Shown piece by piece: positions 9,259-19,100 of a stretch of 64,000 nt of DNA (within the stretch, counting starts at the first letter, position 1; each line of letters begins with the position of its first letter). Origin of the DNA: Idiomarina loihiensis. Its GTDB lineage: Bacteria > Pseudomonadota > Gammaproteobacteria > Enterobacterales > Alteromonadaceae. The DNA lies in NCBI RefSeq assembly GCF_024584785.1, contig NZ_CP074112.1, positions 1,922,001 through 1,986,000 on the forward strand, given 5' to 3'. The translations under genes and the position numbers were made by a program. Under the pieces are notes generated by a model. The model saw only the letters and a list, made by a program, of their open reading frames with translations, had not been told where the DNA came from and did no database searches.

Positions 9259-9792
9259 TTAGTAACCGACACCCGCCCCAGCTGAGGCGTTATATAGGTA
9301 CTGCATGTAGCTGGTTTTCATTTCTGGATAAATCGACATCACTGAATTAAGAGCGTCTTGATAGTGCGGATGAGAGGAGTGATTCACATACATCCAAACC
9401 GCTAAATCTTGCAGCGAGTTAAACGAGATATCTGAGCTACCACGAATCACTTCTTCGCCACCGGCCATCTCTAGCGCCACTTCGCGGCCGATACTTTCAC
9501 CTACAGCCTGACCCAGCATGCCACCAAAGAAAGGAATATTTTCAGCTAGCTTTTGGCCTGCATAGGCGCCAGCCATACCACCGATAGAACTACCCATTTC
9601 GGCATTTCGGGCGTTATTAACCCACTCGGCTAGCACCCCGTCTGAGGTGTAGGGGCTCATGTAACTACCACTGTTATCTTGAATTGGGGTTGGCGATCTT
9701 AGTTGATTAGGTTGGGCCAATTGCGGCCCCATAGCACAGGCGGTCAGTAACAAGGATAGGCATAGGGCAAATAGTAATTTAATGTTGTTCAT
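9259..9792 (-). CDS. Small lipoprotein with glycine-zipper segment
   Basis: Lipoprotein of 177 residues with lipobox LTAC (C19). Residues about 67-110 contain closely spaced glycines and alanines (GSSIGGMAGAYAG, then FFGGMLGQAVGESIG), resembling the glycine-zipper segments of outer-membrane-associated proteins. The C-terminal part is helical and ends in a Gly/Ala-rich tail. I recognise no further family. It is the first gene of the minus-strand envelope cluster, 50 bases before the LpoB-like start, so the cluster promoter should lie upstream of 9792. A GGGAGAGC ribosome-binding site precedes the ATG. Confidence 0.75.
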   Translation of the reverse strand: MNNIKLLFALCLSLLLTACAMGPQLAQPNQLRSPTPIQDNSGSYMSPYTSDGVLAEWVNNARNAEMGSSIGGMAGAYAGQKLAENIPFFGGMLGQAVGESIGREVALEMAGGEEVIRGSSDISFNSLQDLAVWMYVNHSSHPHYQDALNSVMSIYPEMKTSYMQYLYNASAGAGVGY

Positions 9793-10150
9793 AACAGCTC
9801 TCCCTTGAGCTCAAAGTTTTGTCTAATCGTTATGATTTAATAGGAGATTTAATTAAAACAGCCGTAAAACCTAGGATTAATCATAACTTTTGTTATTGGT
9901 GCTGCTTGATTTGCAGGCAACAAAGTAAAGGTTATGCAAAGATCCTATTTTATCAAGGCGATACCCATCACAAATGTTTAACCGCTTGTTTTGATATCAA
10001 TTTTAATTATCAGTTATGCCTTACTTGTTGAGTATTCATCATGTTTATCGCAAAAATATGCGGGAAAACACTTATGTCAATTCAAATATGTAACAAAAGC
10101 CCGTATAATTCGTGGCACTTTATTAACCGCAACAGCAAAAGGGGTACCCA
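9793..10150. other. AT-rich divergent intergenic region before acnB
   Basis: The 358-base gap between the envelope cluster (minus) and acnB (plus) must hold promoters for both. It is visibly richer in A and T than its surroundings. Two copies of a GTTATGATT(T)AA element lie in inverted orientation at 9829-9840 and 9877-9887. A TATAAT box lies at 10104-10109. No convincing gene is present; a 70-codon plus-strand reading frame at 9819-10031 has unusual composition and no ribosome-binding site. Confidence 0.5.
10081..10109 (+). promoter_or_regulatory. Candidate sigma-70 promoter of acnB
   Basis: A perfect TATAAT (10104-10109) lies 17 bases after TTCAAA (10081-10086), which matches four of six bases of the -35 consensus. 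Initiation would fall near 10116, about 35 bases before the acnB GTG. Read by eye only. Confidence 0.45.
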
Positions 10151-12739
10151 GTGCTGCAAGAATATCGTAAGCATGTCGAAGAGCGGGCCGCAGAAGGCAT
10201 TCCGCCAAAGCCACTGACAGCAGAGCAAGTTGCTGATTTAGTAGAATTATTAAAAAACCCACCAGCGGGCGAAGAAGACTTCCTAGTCGAGCTAGTGTCT
10301 GAGCGTGTACCGCCAGGCGTAGACGAAGCTGCTTATGTTAAAGCCGGCTTTTTATCAGCCATCGTTAAAGGCGAAACCAGTAGCCCGATTGTTAGCAAAG
10401 AAGCCGCTGTTGCTTTGTTAGGTAACATGCACGGTGGTTATAACATCGTGACCCTAGTTGAGCTGCTAGACGACGCTGAATTAGGCGAGTTAGCCGCAGA
10501 AGAATTGAAGCATACCCTACTGATGTTCGATGCCTTCCACGATGTGGAAGAGAAAATGAAAAAGGGTAACCAGCTAGCCAAGCAAGTGATTGAGTCATGG
10601 GCTGACGCTGAATGGTTTACCAGCCGTGATGAATTGCCTGAAGCGATCAAAACTACCGTCTTTAAAGTCACTGGCGAAACCAACACCGACGACTTGTCAC
10701 CAGCGCCAGACGCTTGGTCTCGTCCAGATATCCCATTGCATGCCAAAGCCATGTACAAAATGCCACGCGAAGGTATTACTGACGCGGCTAAGCAAATTGA
10801 AGAGCTGAAGCAAAAAGGCCACCCAGTCGCTTTTGTAGGTGACGTGGTTGGTACAGGTTCATCACGTAAATCAGCCACCAACTCAGTGTTGTGGTTTATT
10901 GGTGAAGACATGCCTGGTACGCCCAACAAGCGTGCTGGTGGTATCTGTATTGGTAGCAAAGTAGCGCCAATCTTCTTCAACACCATGAAAGACGCCGGTG
11001 CGTTAGTGTTTGAAGCAGACGTCGAAAAAATGAACATGGGTGATGTGATTACCATCTACCCTTATGCTGGCAAAATTGAAAACGAAGCTGGCGAAGTGAT
11101 TGCTGAGTACGACTATGCCTCGCGCGTGATTTTAGACGAAGTACGTGCTGGCGGTCGGATCAACCTGATCATCGGTCGTGGTTTAACTGAAAAAGCTCGT
11201 GAAGCTCTAGGTTTAGGTCCGTCTGAGCTCTTCTTGAAGCCAGAACAGCCAGCAGATACAGGTAAAGGCTACACCTTAGCGCAGAAAATGGTCGGTAAAG
11301 CTTGTGGTATGACTGGCGTCCGTCCAGGTACTTATTGCGAGCCGAAAATGACCACCGTGGGTTCACAAGACACTACCGGCCCAATGACACGTGACGAGCT
11401 GAAAGACTTAGCTTGTTTAGGCTTTACTGCTGATTTGACCATGCAGTCATTCTGCCATACCGCGGCTTATCCAAAACCTGTTGATATTGAAACCCAGCAT
11501 ACTCTGCCTGATTTCATCATGAACCGTGGCGGCGTAAGCTTGCGTCCAGGTGACGGTATCATCCACAGCTGGTTAAACCGCATGTTGTTACCTGATACCG
11601 TAGGTACTGGTGGCGACTCACACACCCGTTTTCCGCTAGGTATTTCATTCCCAGCAGGTTCAGGCTTGGTTGCTTTCGCAGCTGCTACCGGCGTCATGCC
11701 ACTAGATATGCCTGAATCAGTATTGGTGCGCTTTAAAGGCGAGATGCAGCCTGGTATCACCTTACGTGATTTGGTTCATGCTATTCCTGCCTTTGCTATC
11801 AAAGAAGGTTTGTTGACCGTAGAAAAACGCGGCAAGAAAAACATCTTCTCTGGCCGCATCTTAGAAATCGAAGGCCTTGATCACTTAACCGTTGAGCAAG
11901 CCTTTGAATTATCTGATGCGTCAGCTGAGCGTTCAGCTGCGGGTTGTACCATCAACTTGTCAGAAGAGTCGGTCGCTGAGTACTTGCGTTCTAACATCAC
12001 CATGTTGCGTTGGATGATCAACGAAGGCTACGGCGATGCCCGTACCCTTGAGCGTCGTGCACGTAAGATGGAAGAGTGGATTGCTAATCCACAGCTGATG
12101 CGTGCTGATGCTGACGCTGAATACACCGCAGTTATCGAGATCGATTTAGCTGACATTAAAGAGCCGATTGTTTGTTGTCCAAACGACCCAGACGACGCTA
12201 AGTTCTTAAGCGAAGTTGCTGGCGATAAAGTAGACGAAGTGTTTATTGGTTCTTGTATGACCAACATTGGTCACTTCCGTGCAGCTGGTAAGTTGTTAGA
12301 GAAAAACACCGAAGAGCTCAACACGCGTCTGTGGATTGCGCCGCCAACCAAAATGGACGAAGCGCAACTACGTGAAGAAGGTTACTACAACATCTACGCA
12401 AACAATGGCGTGCGCACTGAAATGCCAGGCTGTTCATTGTGTATGGGTAACCAAGCACGAGTGGAGCCAGGTGCAACGGTATTATCTACCTCTACACGTA
12501 ACTTCCCGAACCGTTTAGGCGACGGCGCTAACGTGTACTTAACTTCAGCTGAATTAGCTGCCGTGGGTGCGATTTTAGGTAAATTACCAACGCCTGCAGA
12601 GTACATGGAGTACGCTAAAGATATTAACTCAATGGCTGGCGAAGTTTATAAGTACTTAAACTTTGATCAAATGGATGCCTTCCGTGCGGCTGAAGCTGCG
12701 GCGAAAGCAAACATCATTCCGACCATTAACCTAGGTTAA
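10151..12739 (+). CDS. acnB: Aconitate hydratase B
   Basis: Interconverts citrate and isocitrate through cis-aconitate in the TCA cycle, using a [4Fe-4S] cluster; AcnB-type enzymes can also bind mRNA as apo-protein. The 862-residue length and the start ([17 protein letters not shown]) agree with E. coli AcnB (865). Cluster cysteines are C702 in the [11 protein letters not shown] segment and C761 and C764 in [10 protein letters not shown]. The start is GTG, with AAAGGGG upstream, supported by family alignment. It is a single-gene unit with a candidate promoter just upstream and a strong terminator downstream. Confidence 0.98.
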   Translation: MLQEYRKHVEERAAEGIPPKPLTAEQVADLVELLKNPPAGEEDFLVELVSERVPPGVDEAAYVKAGFLSAIVKGETSSPIVSKEAAVALLGNMHGGYNIVTLVELLDDAELGELAAEELKHTLLMFDAFHDVEEKMKKGNQLAKQVIESWADAEWFTSRDELPEAIKTTVFKVTGETNTDDLSPAPDAWSRPDIPLHAKAMYKMPREGITDAAKQIEELKQKGHPVAFVGDVVGTGSSRKSATNSVLWFIGEDMPGTPNKRAGGICIGSKVAPIFFNTMKDAGALVFEADVEKMNMGDVITIYPYAGKIENEAGEVIAEYDYASRVILDEVRAGGRINLIIGRGLTEKAREALGLGPSELFLKPEQPADTGKGYTLAQKMVGKACGMTGVRPGTYCEPKMTTVGSQDTTGPMTRDELKDLACLGFTADLTMQSFCHTAAYPKPVDIETQHTLPDFIMNRGGVSLRPGDGIIHSWLNRMLLPDTVGTGGDSHTRFPLGISFPAGSGLVAFAAATGVMPLDMPESVLVRFKGEMQPGITLRDLVHAIPAFAIKEGLLTVEKRGKKNIFSGRILEIEGLDHLTVEQAFELSDASAERSAAGCTINLSEESVAEYLRSNITMLRWMINEGYGDARTLERRARKMEEWIANPQLMRADADAEYTAVIEIDLADIKEPIVCCPNDPDDAKFLSEVAGDKVDEVFIGSCMTNIGHFRAAGKLLEKNTEELNTRLWIAPPTKMDEAQLREEGYYNIYANNGVRTEMPGCSLCMGNQARVEPGATVLSTSTRNFPNRLGDGANVYLTSAELAAVGAILGKLPTPAEYMEYAKDINSMAGEVYKYLNFDQMDAFRAAEAAAKANIIPTINLG

Positions 12740-12749
12740 TGTAAGTAAA

Positions 12750-12780
12750 AAAAAGAGCTGGCCCCAGGTCAGCTCTTTTT
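12750..12780 (+). terminator. Intrinsic terminator of acnB
   Basis: The stem AAAAAGAGCTG / CAGCTCTTTTT encloses a nine-base loop and ends in a T run, 10 bases after the acnB stop. The flanking A run means it could also act on the minus strand. Confidence 0.85.
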
Positions 12781-12866
12781 TATTGCGCGATCTGTAAATC
12801 ATTTGCCTTCGCTATTCTTGTTTGTTATTTTTTAAAAAAATATAACAATAACGACAAGGAATTCTC

Positions 12867-14003
12867 ATGCATCTCATGGTTCGCAATTTGCTATTAAGCG
12901 CAGGGTTACTTGGTGCTCCACTCATGGCCCCGCAAGCGCTAGCTGAGACTGCAGCCGAGACAGCCGAGACCAGCGCAGCAAATGCCTTCAAACAGGCCTA
13001 TGCTGCCTTACAGCAAGCCCACCAGCAACAACTCCCGAGCCACGAGCTAAGAAGCTATGCGCAAACCGCCTACCAAGCGGCCAGCGCTTATTTTGGTGAC
13101 GAGCACATCAATACTGCGAAAATGAAGCTGTCCTTCCTGAATGTGTTAACTCCTAGCCAGCACAGCAGCGGTGATTTTGCTGACCTTGCTACCAGCGTGC
13201 TCGATACCTACGAAAGCGAATACGGCGCCGACGCCGATGAACTGATCCCGGCGCTGATGATGGTGTTACGAACGCAACCCGTGCGCGCTCATTTACGCAA
13301 AAATCGTGCCCTATTTGAACGCTTAATCGAAGCGGCAGAACGCTCTCCTAATCTTAGCATTGAACAACAACTACGACTCAAAATTGACGCCGCCACCTTG
13401 TTGTTGGCACAAGGCAACCCAGCTAGTCGAGCCCTGCTTGATTTTCCTGAACAAGCTCAGCAACAGCTTGGCGCAAGCCATGACTTAACTTTGTTGGCAG
13501 AGTTCTCAGCGGCTCGTTATTTAGAAGTGAACCAACAAACCCGAAGCGCAACTGACTACTTTGAGAAAATCAGCCAACACCCATTTACTGAGCAAGCCTC
13601 AGAGACCCAACTGAGTATCAAGTACATGAGCCATGCGCGTTTGGTTGCTACGTATGAAGGCATTGGTGAAAGCGATAAAGCCACCAAGCATTGTTTAGCC
13701 ATTGCCGCTATGGGCCGCGGTATTGGTGACGAAGAAGAACCCACCCCAATTTATCGAGTGAACCCGGAGTTTCCGCCGAGTATGGCGCGTGACGGCCATA
13801 GTGGTTCAACGGTCTTGATGTTTGATATTAATAAGCTAGGCATGGTGGAAAATATTCGAGTCGAAGAAGCCAGCCATAAAGCTTGGGCTCGGGCCGCCAC
13901 CAAAGCCTTGCAGCAGTGGCGCTATGCACCACGGTATGTGAATGGGGCCAGTGTCGATACCGCCAATCGCAAAGTTGTCTTTGACTTTAATATTCGCCGC
14001 TAG
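12867..14003 (+). CDS. Exported protein with C-terminal TonB domain
   Basis: 378-residue protein with a cleavable-looking signal peptide (hydrophobic 5-22, cleavage near QALA at about residue 26). It has a helical, TPR-like middle and a TonB C-terminal domain at about 294-378: it shows NPEFPPSMARDGHSG, a central VLMFDINKLGMVENIRV strand pair and WRYAPRYVNG. Classical TonB is held in the inner membrane by an uncleaved N-terminal helix and has a proline-rich spacer. Neither is seen, so this is unlikely to be a working energy transducer. AAGGA precedes the ATG. The 3' end overlaps the convergent LysR gene by 17 bases. Confidence 0.8.
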   Translation: MHLMVRNLLLSAGLLGAPLMAPQALAETAAETAETSAANAFKQAYAALQQAHQQQLPSHELRSYAQTAYQAASAYFGDEHINTAKMKLSFLNVLTPSQHSSGDFADLATSVLDTYESEYGADADELIPALMMVLRTQPVRAHLRKNRALFERLIEAAERSPNLSIEQQLRLKIDAATLLLAQGNPASRALLDFPEQAQQQLGASHDLTLLAEFSAARYLEVNQQTRSATDYFEKISQHPFTEQASETQLSIKYMSHARLVATYEGIGESDKATKHCLAIAAMGRGIGDEEEPTPIYRVNPEFPPSMARDGHSGSTVLMFDINKLGMVENIRVEEASHKAWARAATKALQQWRYAPRYVNGASVDTANRKVVFDFNIRR

Positions 14004-14949
14004 TATCACTACTAGTATCACCACGAGCACCAGCAAAATACTGCCAAATCAGCCGTTCAGCTGGGCCTGCTAAGCGCTCCGCTGAACGAACCAGGTGCAC
14101 CTCTAGGTTCACCTGATTAATAAAACCCGGAATATCAATCGGCCGCAACATCTGTTGTGCGATGGCATCACCGACTAGATCGCCGGGGATGATCCCCCAC
14201 CCCATCCCAGCTAGCAATAGCTCGCGCTGGGTGATGGAGTCATTCACTCTAATCCGTTGCTGACCGGGCATCCGTAAAATAATATCAAGATCAATACCAA
14301 CATCTTGATTTTGCGGGATCAACATGGGCAAATCCAGCAAGTCTTGGCGTGATACTTTTATCGCATTTTTTTTTGCTGCAGGATGGGTTGCCGCCGAGTC
14401 AACTAAACCGGCTTGCTGCAACAGCGCCGGCGCTACCACAATCAATAATTCAAACGGTCGCACCCTTACCGTCTCAAAATCGCCGTACTGACGAAACACA
14501 GGTAGCCAAGGGCACAGCGCCAATTCAGCTTCGCCATCACGAATTTTCCGTAACGAGCGCAACTGGGAATCACCACTTAACAATAACTCCGTTGCCGGAA
14601 AGGTCTGCTGTAATTGCTGCAGCGCAGGAAACAACACCGCCGGTGCACAGGTGTAGTCATAAGAAATCCGCAGCTGCGGTTCAGCCCCGGTGCGTAATTG
14701 CTGGGTGAGTGATTGCAGTCTTTGATTTTGCCGAATCACCTCACTGGCCTGGCGCAGAAACTGTTGGCCACGCTGTGTCAGCGCTAAGCGATAACCACTA
14801 CGGTCAAATAATTTAAAACCAGCTTCCTGCTCAAGGTTTTTTAGTGCCATACTGACCGCAGCTTGGGTGCGATGCATGCGTTCAGCAACGGCTTGCACCG
14901 AACCGACTTCAGCCAAATGAATGAGCATTTCTAGTTGGTTCAGCTTCAT
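13987..14949 (-). CDS. LysR-family transcriptional regulator
   Basis: 320-residue LysR-type regulator. The N-terminal winged helix-turn-helix occupies about 1-60 (LNQLEMLIHLAEVGS, RTQAAVSMALKNLE), followed by a linker helix and a periplasmic-binding-protein-like effector domain (about 90-300). It is transcribed divergently from the RND efflux genes starting at 15078, and a dyad typical of LysR operators lies in the 128-base gap. It therefore probably controls that pump and possibly itself. The inducer is unknown. Confidence 0.92.
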   Translation of the reverse strand: MKLNQLEMLIHLAEVGSVQAVAERMHRTQAAVSMALKNLEQEAGFKLFDRSGYRLALTQRGQQFLRQASEVIRQNQRLQSLTQQLRTGAEPQLRISYDYTCAPAVLFPALQQLQQTFPATELLLSGDSQLRSLRKIRDGEAELALCPWLPVFRQYGDFETVRVRPFELLIVVAPALLQQAGLVDSAATHPAAKKNAIKVSRQDLLDLPMLIPQNQDVGIDLDIILRMPGQQRIRVNDSITQRELLLAGMGWGIIPGDLVGDAIAQQMLRPIDIPGFINQVNLEVHLVRSAERLAGPAERLIWQYFAGARGDTSSDTSGEY

Positions 14950-15002
14950 CGTTAACCCTATAAGTTTTTCTTAAGATGTTTTTAATTTTTATTCAGTATT
15001 AC

Positions 15003-15023
15003 TTTAGCTTTGCTTTGGCTAAA
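15003..15023. promoter_or_regulatory. Candidate LysR operator
   Basis: A perfect dyad TTTAGC-N9-GCTAAA lies midway between the divergent LysR and efflux genes. Its size and symmetry fit a LysR-type binding site, and the position suits control of both promoters. Not tested. Confidence 0.4.
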
Positions 15024-15077
15024 ATAACAGCCTAAGTTTTCTTAATCGCTTGGTGAACGCCACGCAGAGGTTGCCCC

Positions 15078-16175
15078 ATGAATTACCCAGCTCGTCTAGT
15101 TACTTGCTCTTTATTAGCGGTTGCTGTTCTCAGCACCAGCGCATGTTCTCCAGCTCCAGAAGCAGCTGCGCCAACGGCTGTCGCCCAACCGGTTAAGTTA
15201 ATGACGGTAAGCTACGGCCATGGAGAACGGATTCGCCGCTTCCCAGCTGTGGTTGAAGCTGCGCAAGTGGCGCAACTGGCATTTCGAGTTGCGGGTGAAA
15301 TTACCGAGTTCCCGGTCAAAGCTGGTCATGATGTGAGTCAGGGGCAGTTAATTGCCAAGCTAGACCCAACTGACTACCAATTGGTGCTCGACCAAGCACA
15401 AGCAAGGTTTGAGTTAGCTCAAGCACAATTTACTCGTACTGAGAATTTGGTGGCGCAAGGGGTGATTTCGCCACAGCAGTTTGATGAGGTTAAATCGAAC
15501 CTCGAGGTGGCCCGCGCTAATCTAGAAACGGCTAAGGCAAATGTGCGTTACACCGAATTACGCGCCCCTTTTGCCGGTACCGTGGCCCATGTTTTTGTTG
15601 AGCGTTACGAAACCGTGCAACCCCAGCAAGCTATTGCCACCATTCAGCTCAGTAATGCCGTAGACGTGAGTATTCGGGTGCCTGAGAGTTTATTTGCACG
15701 TGTGCAACGACAGGCGGATTATCAACCGGATGTGATCTTTGCAGCAGCCCCAGAGCGTCGCTTTAAAGCCACCTTAAAAGAATGGGACGCCACTGCAGAC
15801 CCGGCTACCAACACCTATAAAGTGGTGTTCACCTTACCGGTACCGACCGACTTAAACGTACTTCCGGGCATGTCTGCCGCCCTTGAAGTAGACGCGAGCG
15901 CCATTGCTCAACAAGCGGCAGCGGCCATTATTGTGCCTAGTTCAGCGGTGTTTTCACCGGCCACCCAGGCTGCCAGCAGCGGTCATGCCGTATGGGTCTA
16001 TCAGCCCGAGGCCGGCGTGGTGGAGCTGCGTTCGATTACCATAGGTGCGGTAACCAATCACGGCGTTGAGGTGACCGCAGGCCTAGTCGATGGTGAGCAT
16101 ATTGTCGTTGCTGGAGTGCATGCATTAACAGACCAGCAGCAGGTACGGCCATGGACTAAAGAGCGAGGTCTGTAA
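15078..16175 (+). CDS. RND efflux periplasmic adaptor (membrane fusion protein)
   Basis: Lipoprotein adaptor of 365 residues that would link an RND pump to an outer-membrane channel. The signal peptide ends with candidate lipidated C23 (LSTSAC). The family order is visible: lipoyl half-motifs (FPVKAGHDVSQGQLIAKLD and ELRAPFAGTVAHV) flanking a helical hairpin (LDQAQARFELAQAQF), then beta-barrel and membrane-proximal domains. AGAGG lies seven bases before the ATG. Its stop shares one base with the start of the permease gene, so the two are translationally coupled. No outer-membrane channel gene is nearby. Confidence 0.92.
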   Translation: MNYPARLVTCSLLAVAVLSTSACSPAPEAAAPTAVAQPVKLMTVSYGHGERIRRFPAVVEAAQVAQLAFRVAGEITEFPVKAGHDVSQGQLIAKLDPTDYQLVLDQAQARFELAQAQFTRTENLVAQGVISPQQFDEVKSNLEVARANLETAKANVRYTELRAPFAGTVAHVFVERYETVQPQQAIATIQLSNAVDVSIRVPESLFARVQRQADYQPDVIFAAAPERRFKATLKEWDATADPATNTYKVVFTLPVPTDLNVLPGMSAALEVDASAIAQQAAAAIIVPSSAVFSPATQAASSGHAVWVYQPEAGVVELRSITIGAVTNHGVEVTAGLVDGEHIVVAGVHALTDQQQVRPWTKERGL

Positions 16176-19100
16176 TGAATATCGCTCGTTACAGTATGAA
16201 GCGCACCACCACCAGTTGGATGGTGCTGTTCATTCTCTTACTTGGCGGGATTATTGCGCTGCTTAATATTGGCCGCTTAGAAGATCCTGAGTTTACGCTG
16301 AAGCAAGCCATGGTCATTACCCAATACCCTGGCGCAACGGCGCAACAAGTTGAAGAAGAAGTCACCTACAAGCTGGAAAATGCCATCCAGCAACTGGCCA
16401 ATATTGACCACGTTACCTCGGTCTCTAAACCTGGGCTTAGCCAAATCACCGTAGAAATGCAAAGTACCTTGCGCAAACATCAGATGCCGCAGGTGTGGGA
16501 TGAGTTACGACGCAAGATTAACGATGCCCAGCCTCAACTTCCGCCCGGCAGTGGGGTGCCCATGGTGAAAGATGACTTTGCGGATGTGTACGGCATGACA
16601 TTTGCGATTTCCGGCCCCGGCTACAGCTATCAAGACATTGCTGATTACACCGATTTTTTACGCCGCGAACTGGTGCTAGTGAAAGGCATAGGTAAGGTGA
16701 TGGTAGCCGGCAAACAGAACGAGCAAGTGATTGTCGAAGTGTCGCGCGAAAAGCTTGCTAACTTTGGTATTGCTCCACAGCAGTTGGTGAATCTACTGCA
16801 AACGCAAAATGCAGTTAGCGATGCCGGCCGCGTGCAAATTGGTGAGGAGCGCATTCGTTTGCAAACCAGTGGCGAATTTCAAGATGTTGCCGCACTGGCC
16901 GATTTGATGATCAGCAACCCGGGCGCAGAAGAGCGGATTTTATTACGCGATGTGGCCACTGTAACTCGCGAATACCAAGAAATCCCAACCCATATGGTGC
17001 GTTACAACGGGCAAGAATCTTTGTGGCTAGCACTGTCTTTTGCTCCTGGCGTGAACGTGGTGGAAGTAGGTGAACGCGTTACTGCTAAATTGGCTGAGTT
17101 AGAATACGCCCAACCGGTCGGCATGCAGATCAGCAACATCTACGATCAACCCAGTGAAGTGGATAAATCCGTCACCAACTTTCTTATCAACCTAGCCGAA
17201 GCCGTGGTGATTGTGGTGGTAGCCTTGTTGGTGACCATGGGGCTGAGATCTGGCGTGTTGATTGGTAGTGTGCTGCTAGTGACCGTGCTCGGTAGTTTTA
17301 TCTTCATGTATTTAATGGATATTCAGCTGCAACGGGTCTCTCTTGGCGCCTTGATTATTGCCTTAGGCATGTTAGTTGATAACGCCATAGTCGTGGCCGA
17401 AGGTATGCTGGTTGGGGTGCGACGTGGTTTGTCGCGGATTCAAGCCGCCAGCGACGTGGTGCAACAAAATTTATGGCCACTGCTGGGGGCGACAGCGATT
17501 GCCATCATTGCCTTTGCGCCGATTGGGCTATCTAAAGATGCCAGCGGTGAATACGCCAACTCGTTGTTCTGGGTGCTGTTTATATCGCTGCTATTGAGTT
17601 GGTTTACTGCCATCACTCTCACACCGTTCTTGGGTAATATTCTGTTTCGCAAAGATGCTCGCGCGCGAAGTGCCATCGAGCAGCCCGAGGATGATGACCA
17701 TGTTTATCAACACTGGGTATTTCTAGGCTACCGCAAGCTTTTGCTGGGCTTTTTAAGTTGGCGAAAAACCACGGTAGCCGTGATGTTGGCGCTGTTGGTG
17801 CTGGCTGGCTATGGTTTTACTAGCGTAAAACAGTCTTTCTTTCCGCCCAGTACCACGCCGATGGCCTTTATTGATTTATGGTACCCGCAAGGAACCGATA
17901 TTCGCTCGACCTCCCAGCAGGTGAAACAGCTTGAACATTACTTGCAACAAAAGTACTTGCAACAAACAGAAGCAGGCCAAGAGGCTGCTGGCTTAGATTT
18001 TGTTGCCACCACCATAGGCCAAGGCGCTCCTAGGTTTACCCTCACCTATATGGTCGAAAAATCCTACGAAAGCTATGCCCAGTTGATTCTGCGTGGTACC
18101 GATACTCAGCATTTGCAACGGGTACTCGAGCAATTTGAAGGCTACCTGCAACAGCAGCAGCCCGATGTTGAGTTTAAGATCAAGCCCATTGAAATGGGCC
18201 CCTCCCAAACAGCGAAGCTCGAAGCGCGCTTCAGCGGCCCTGACCCGTTGGTGCTGCGTCAACTTGCAGACCAGGCTCGGCAGATTATGGCAGCCGATGC
18301 CGGAGTCCATAATCTGCGCGATAACTGGCGCCAACGCACCAAAGTGCTCGAAGTAGACTTTAATGAAGCCGCAGCGCGGCGGTTAGGCATTACCAAACAA
18401 GACGTTGATGATGTGCTTAAACGTAATTTCACCGGGCAAACGGTGGGAGTCTATCGCGATGGTACCGAGTTACTGCCGATTTTGGTTCGAGCGCCAGCAC
18501 CGGAACGTAGCGATCTAGACAACTGGTATGAGTTGCAAGTTTATAGCTCGGCGTTGCAACAGCATATTCCGCTGGGTCAGGTGGTGCATGGCATTCAGCT
18601 TGCCGCCGAAGATTACCTGATTGTGCGACGCGACCGGAAAAGAACCATCACAGTGATGGCTGATCATGATATTTTCTCTGACGAAACGCCCGCAATGGTG
18701 TTAGCCCGAGTGCGCCCAGATATTGAAGCCATTCCCTTGCCGCTCGGCTATGAGTTAAGCTGGGGTGGTGAGTTTGAGGCATCACAAAAAGCCACTGGCG
18801 CAGTGTTTCAAGCCTTGCCATTGGCGTTTCTGGTGATGTTCATTATTACTGTGTTGCTGTTTAGCTCTATCCGTCAAGCTGGGGTATTGTGGACCACAGT
18901 CCCCTTGAGCCTGATTGGGGTTACTCTGGGGCTATGGCTCACTGATCAGCCCTTTGGTTTTATGGCGTTATTAGGCTTTTTGAGTTTATCAGGCATGTTA
19001 GTTAAAAATGGCGTGGTCTTATTGGAACAAGTGCGCGTAGAATTAAGTGCTGGTAAAGCAGCCATAACAGCACTGGTGGACGCCTCCGTGAGTAGGGTGC

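Noticed and set aside
9819-10031. 70-codon plus-strand reading frame before acnB
   Set aside because: No ribosome-binding site, high Cys/Tyr/Asn content typical of translated AT-rich spacer, and it covers the likely promoter region.
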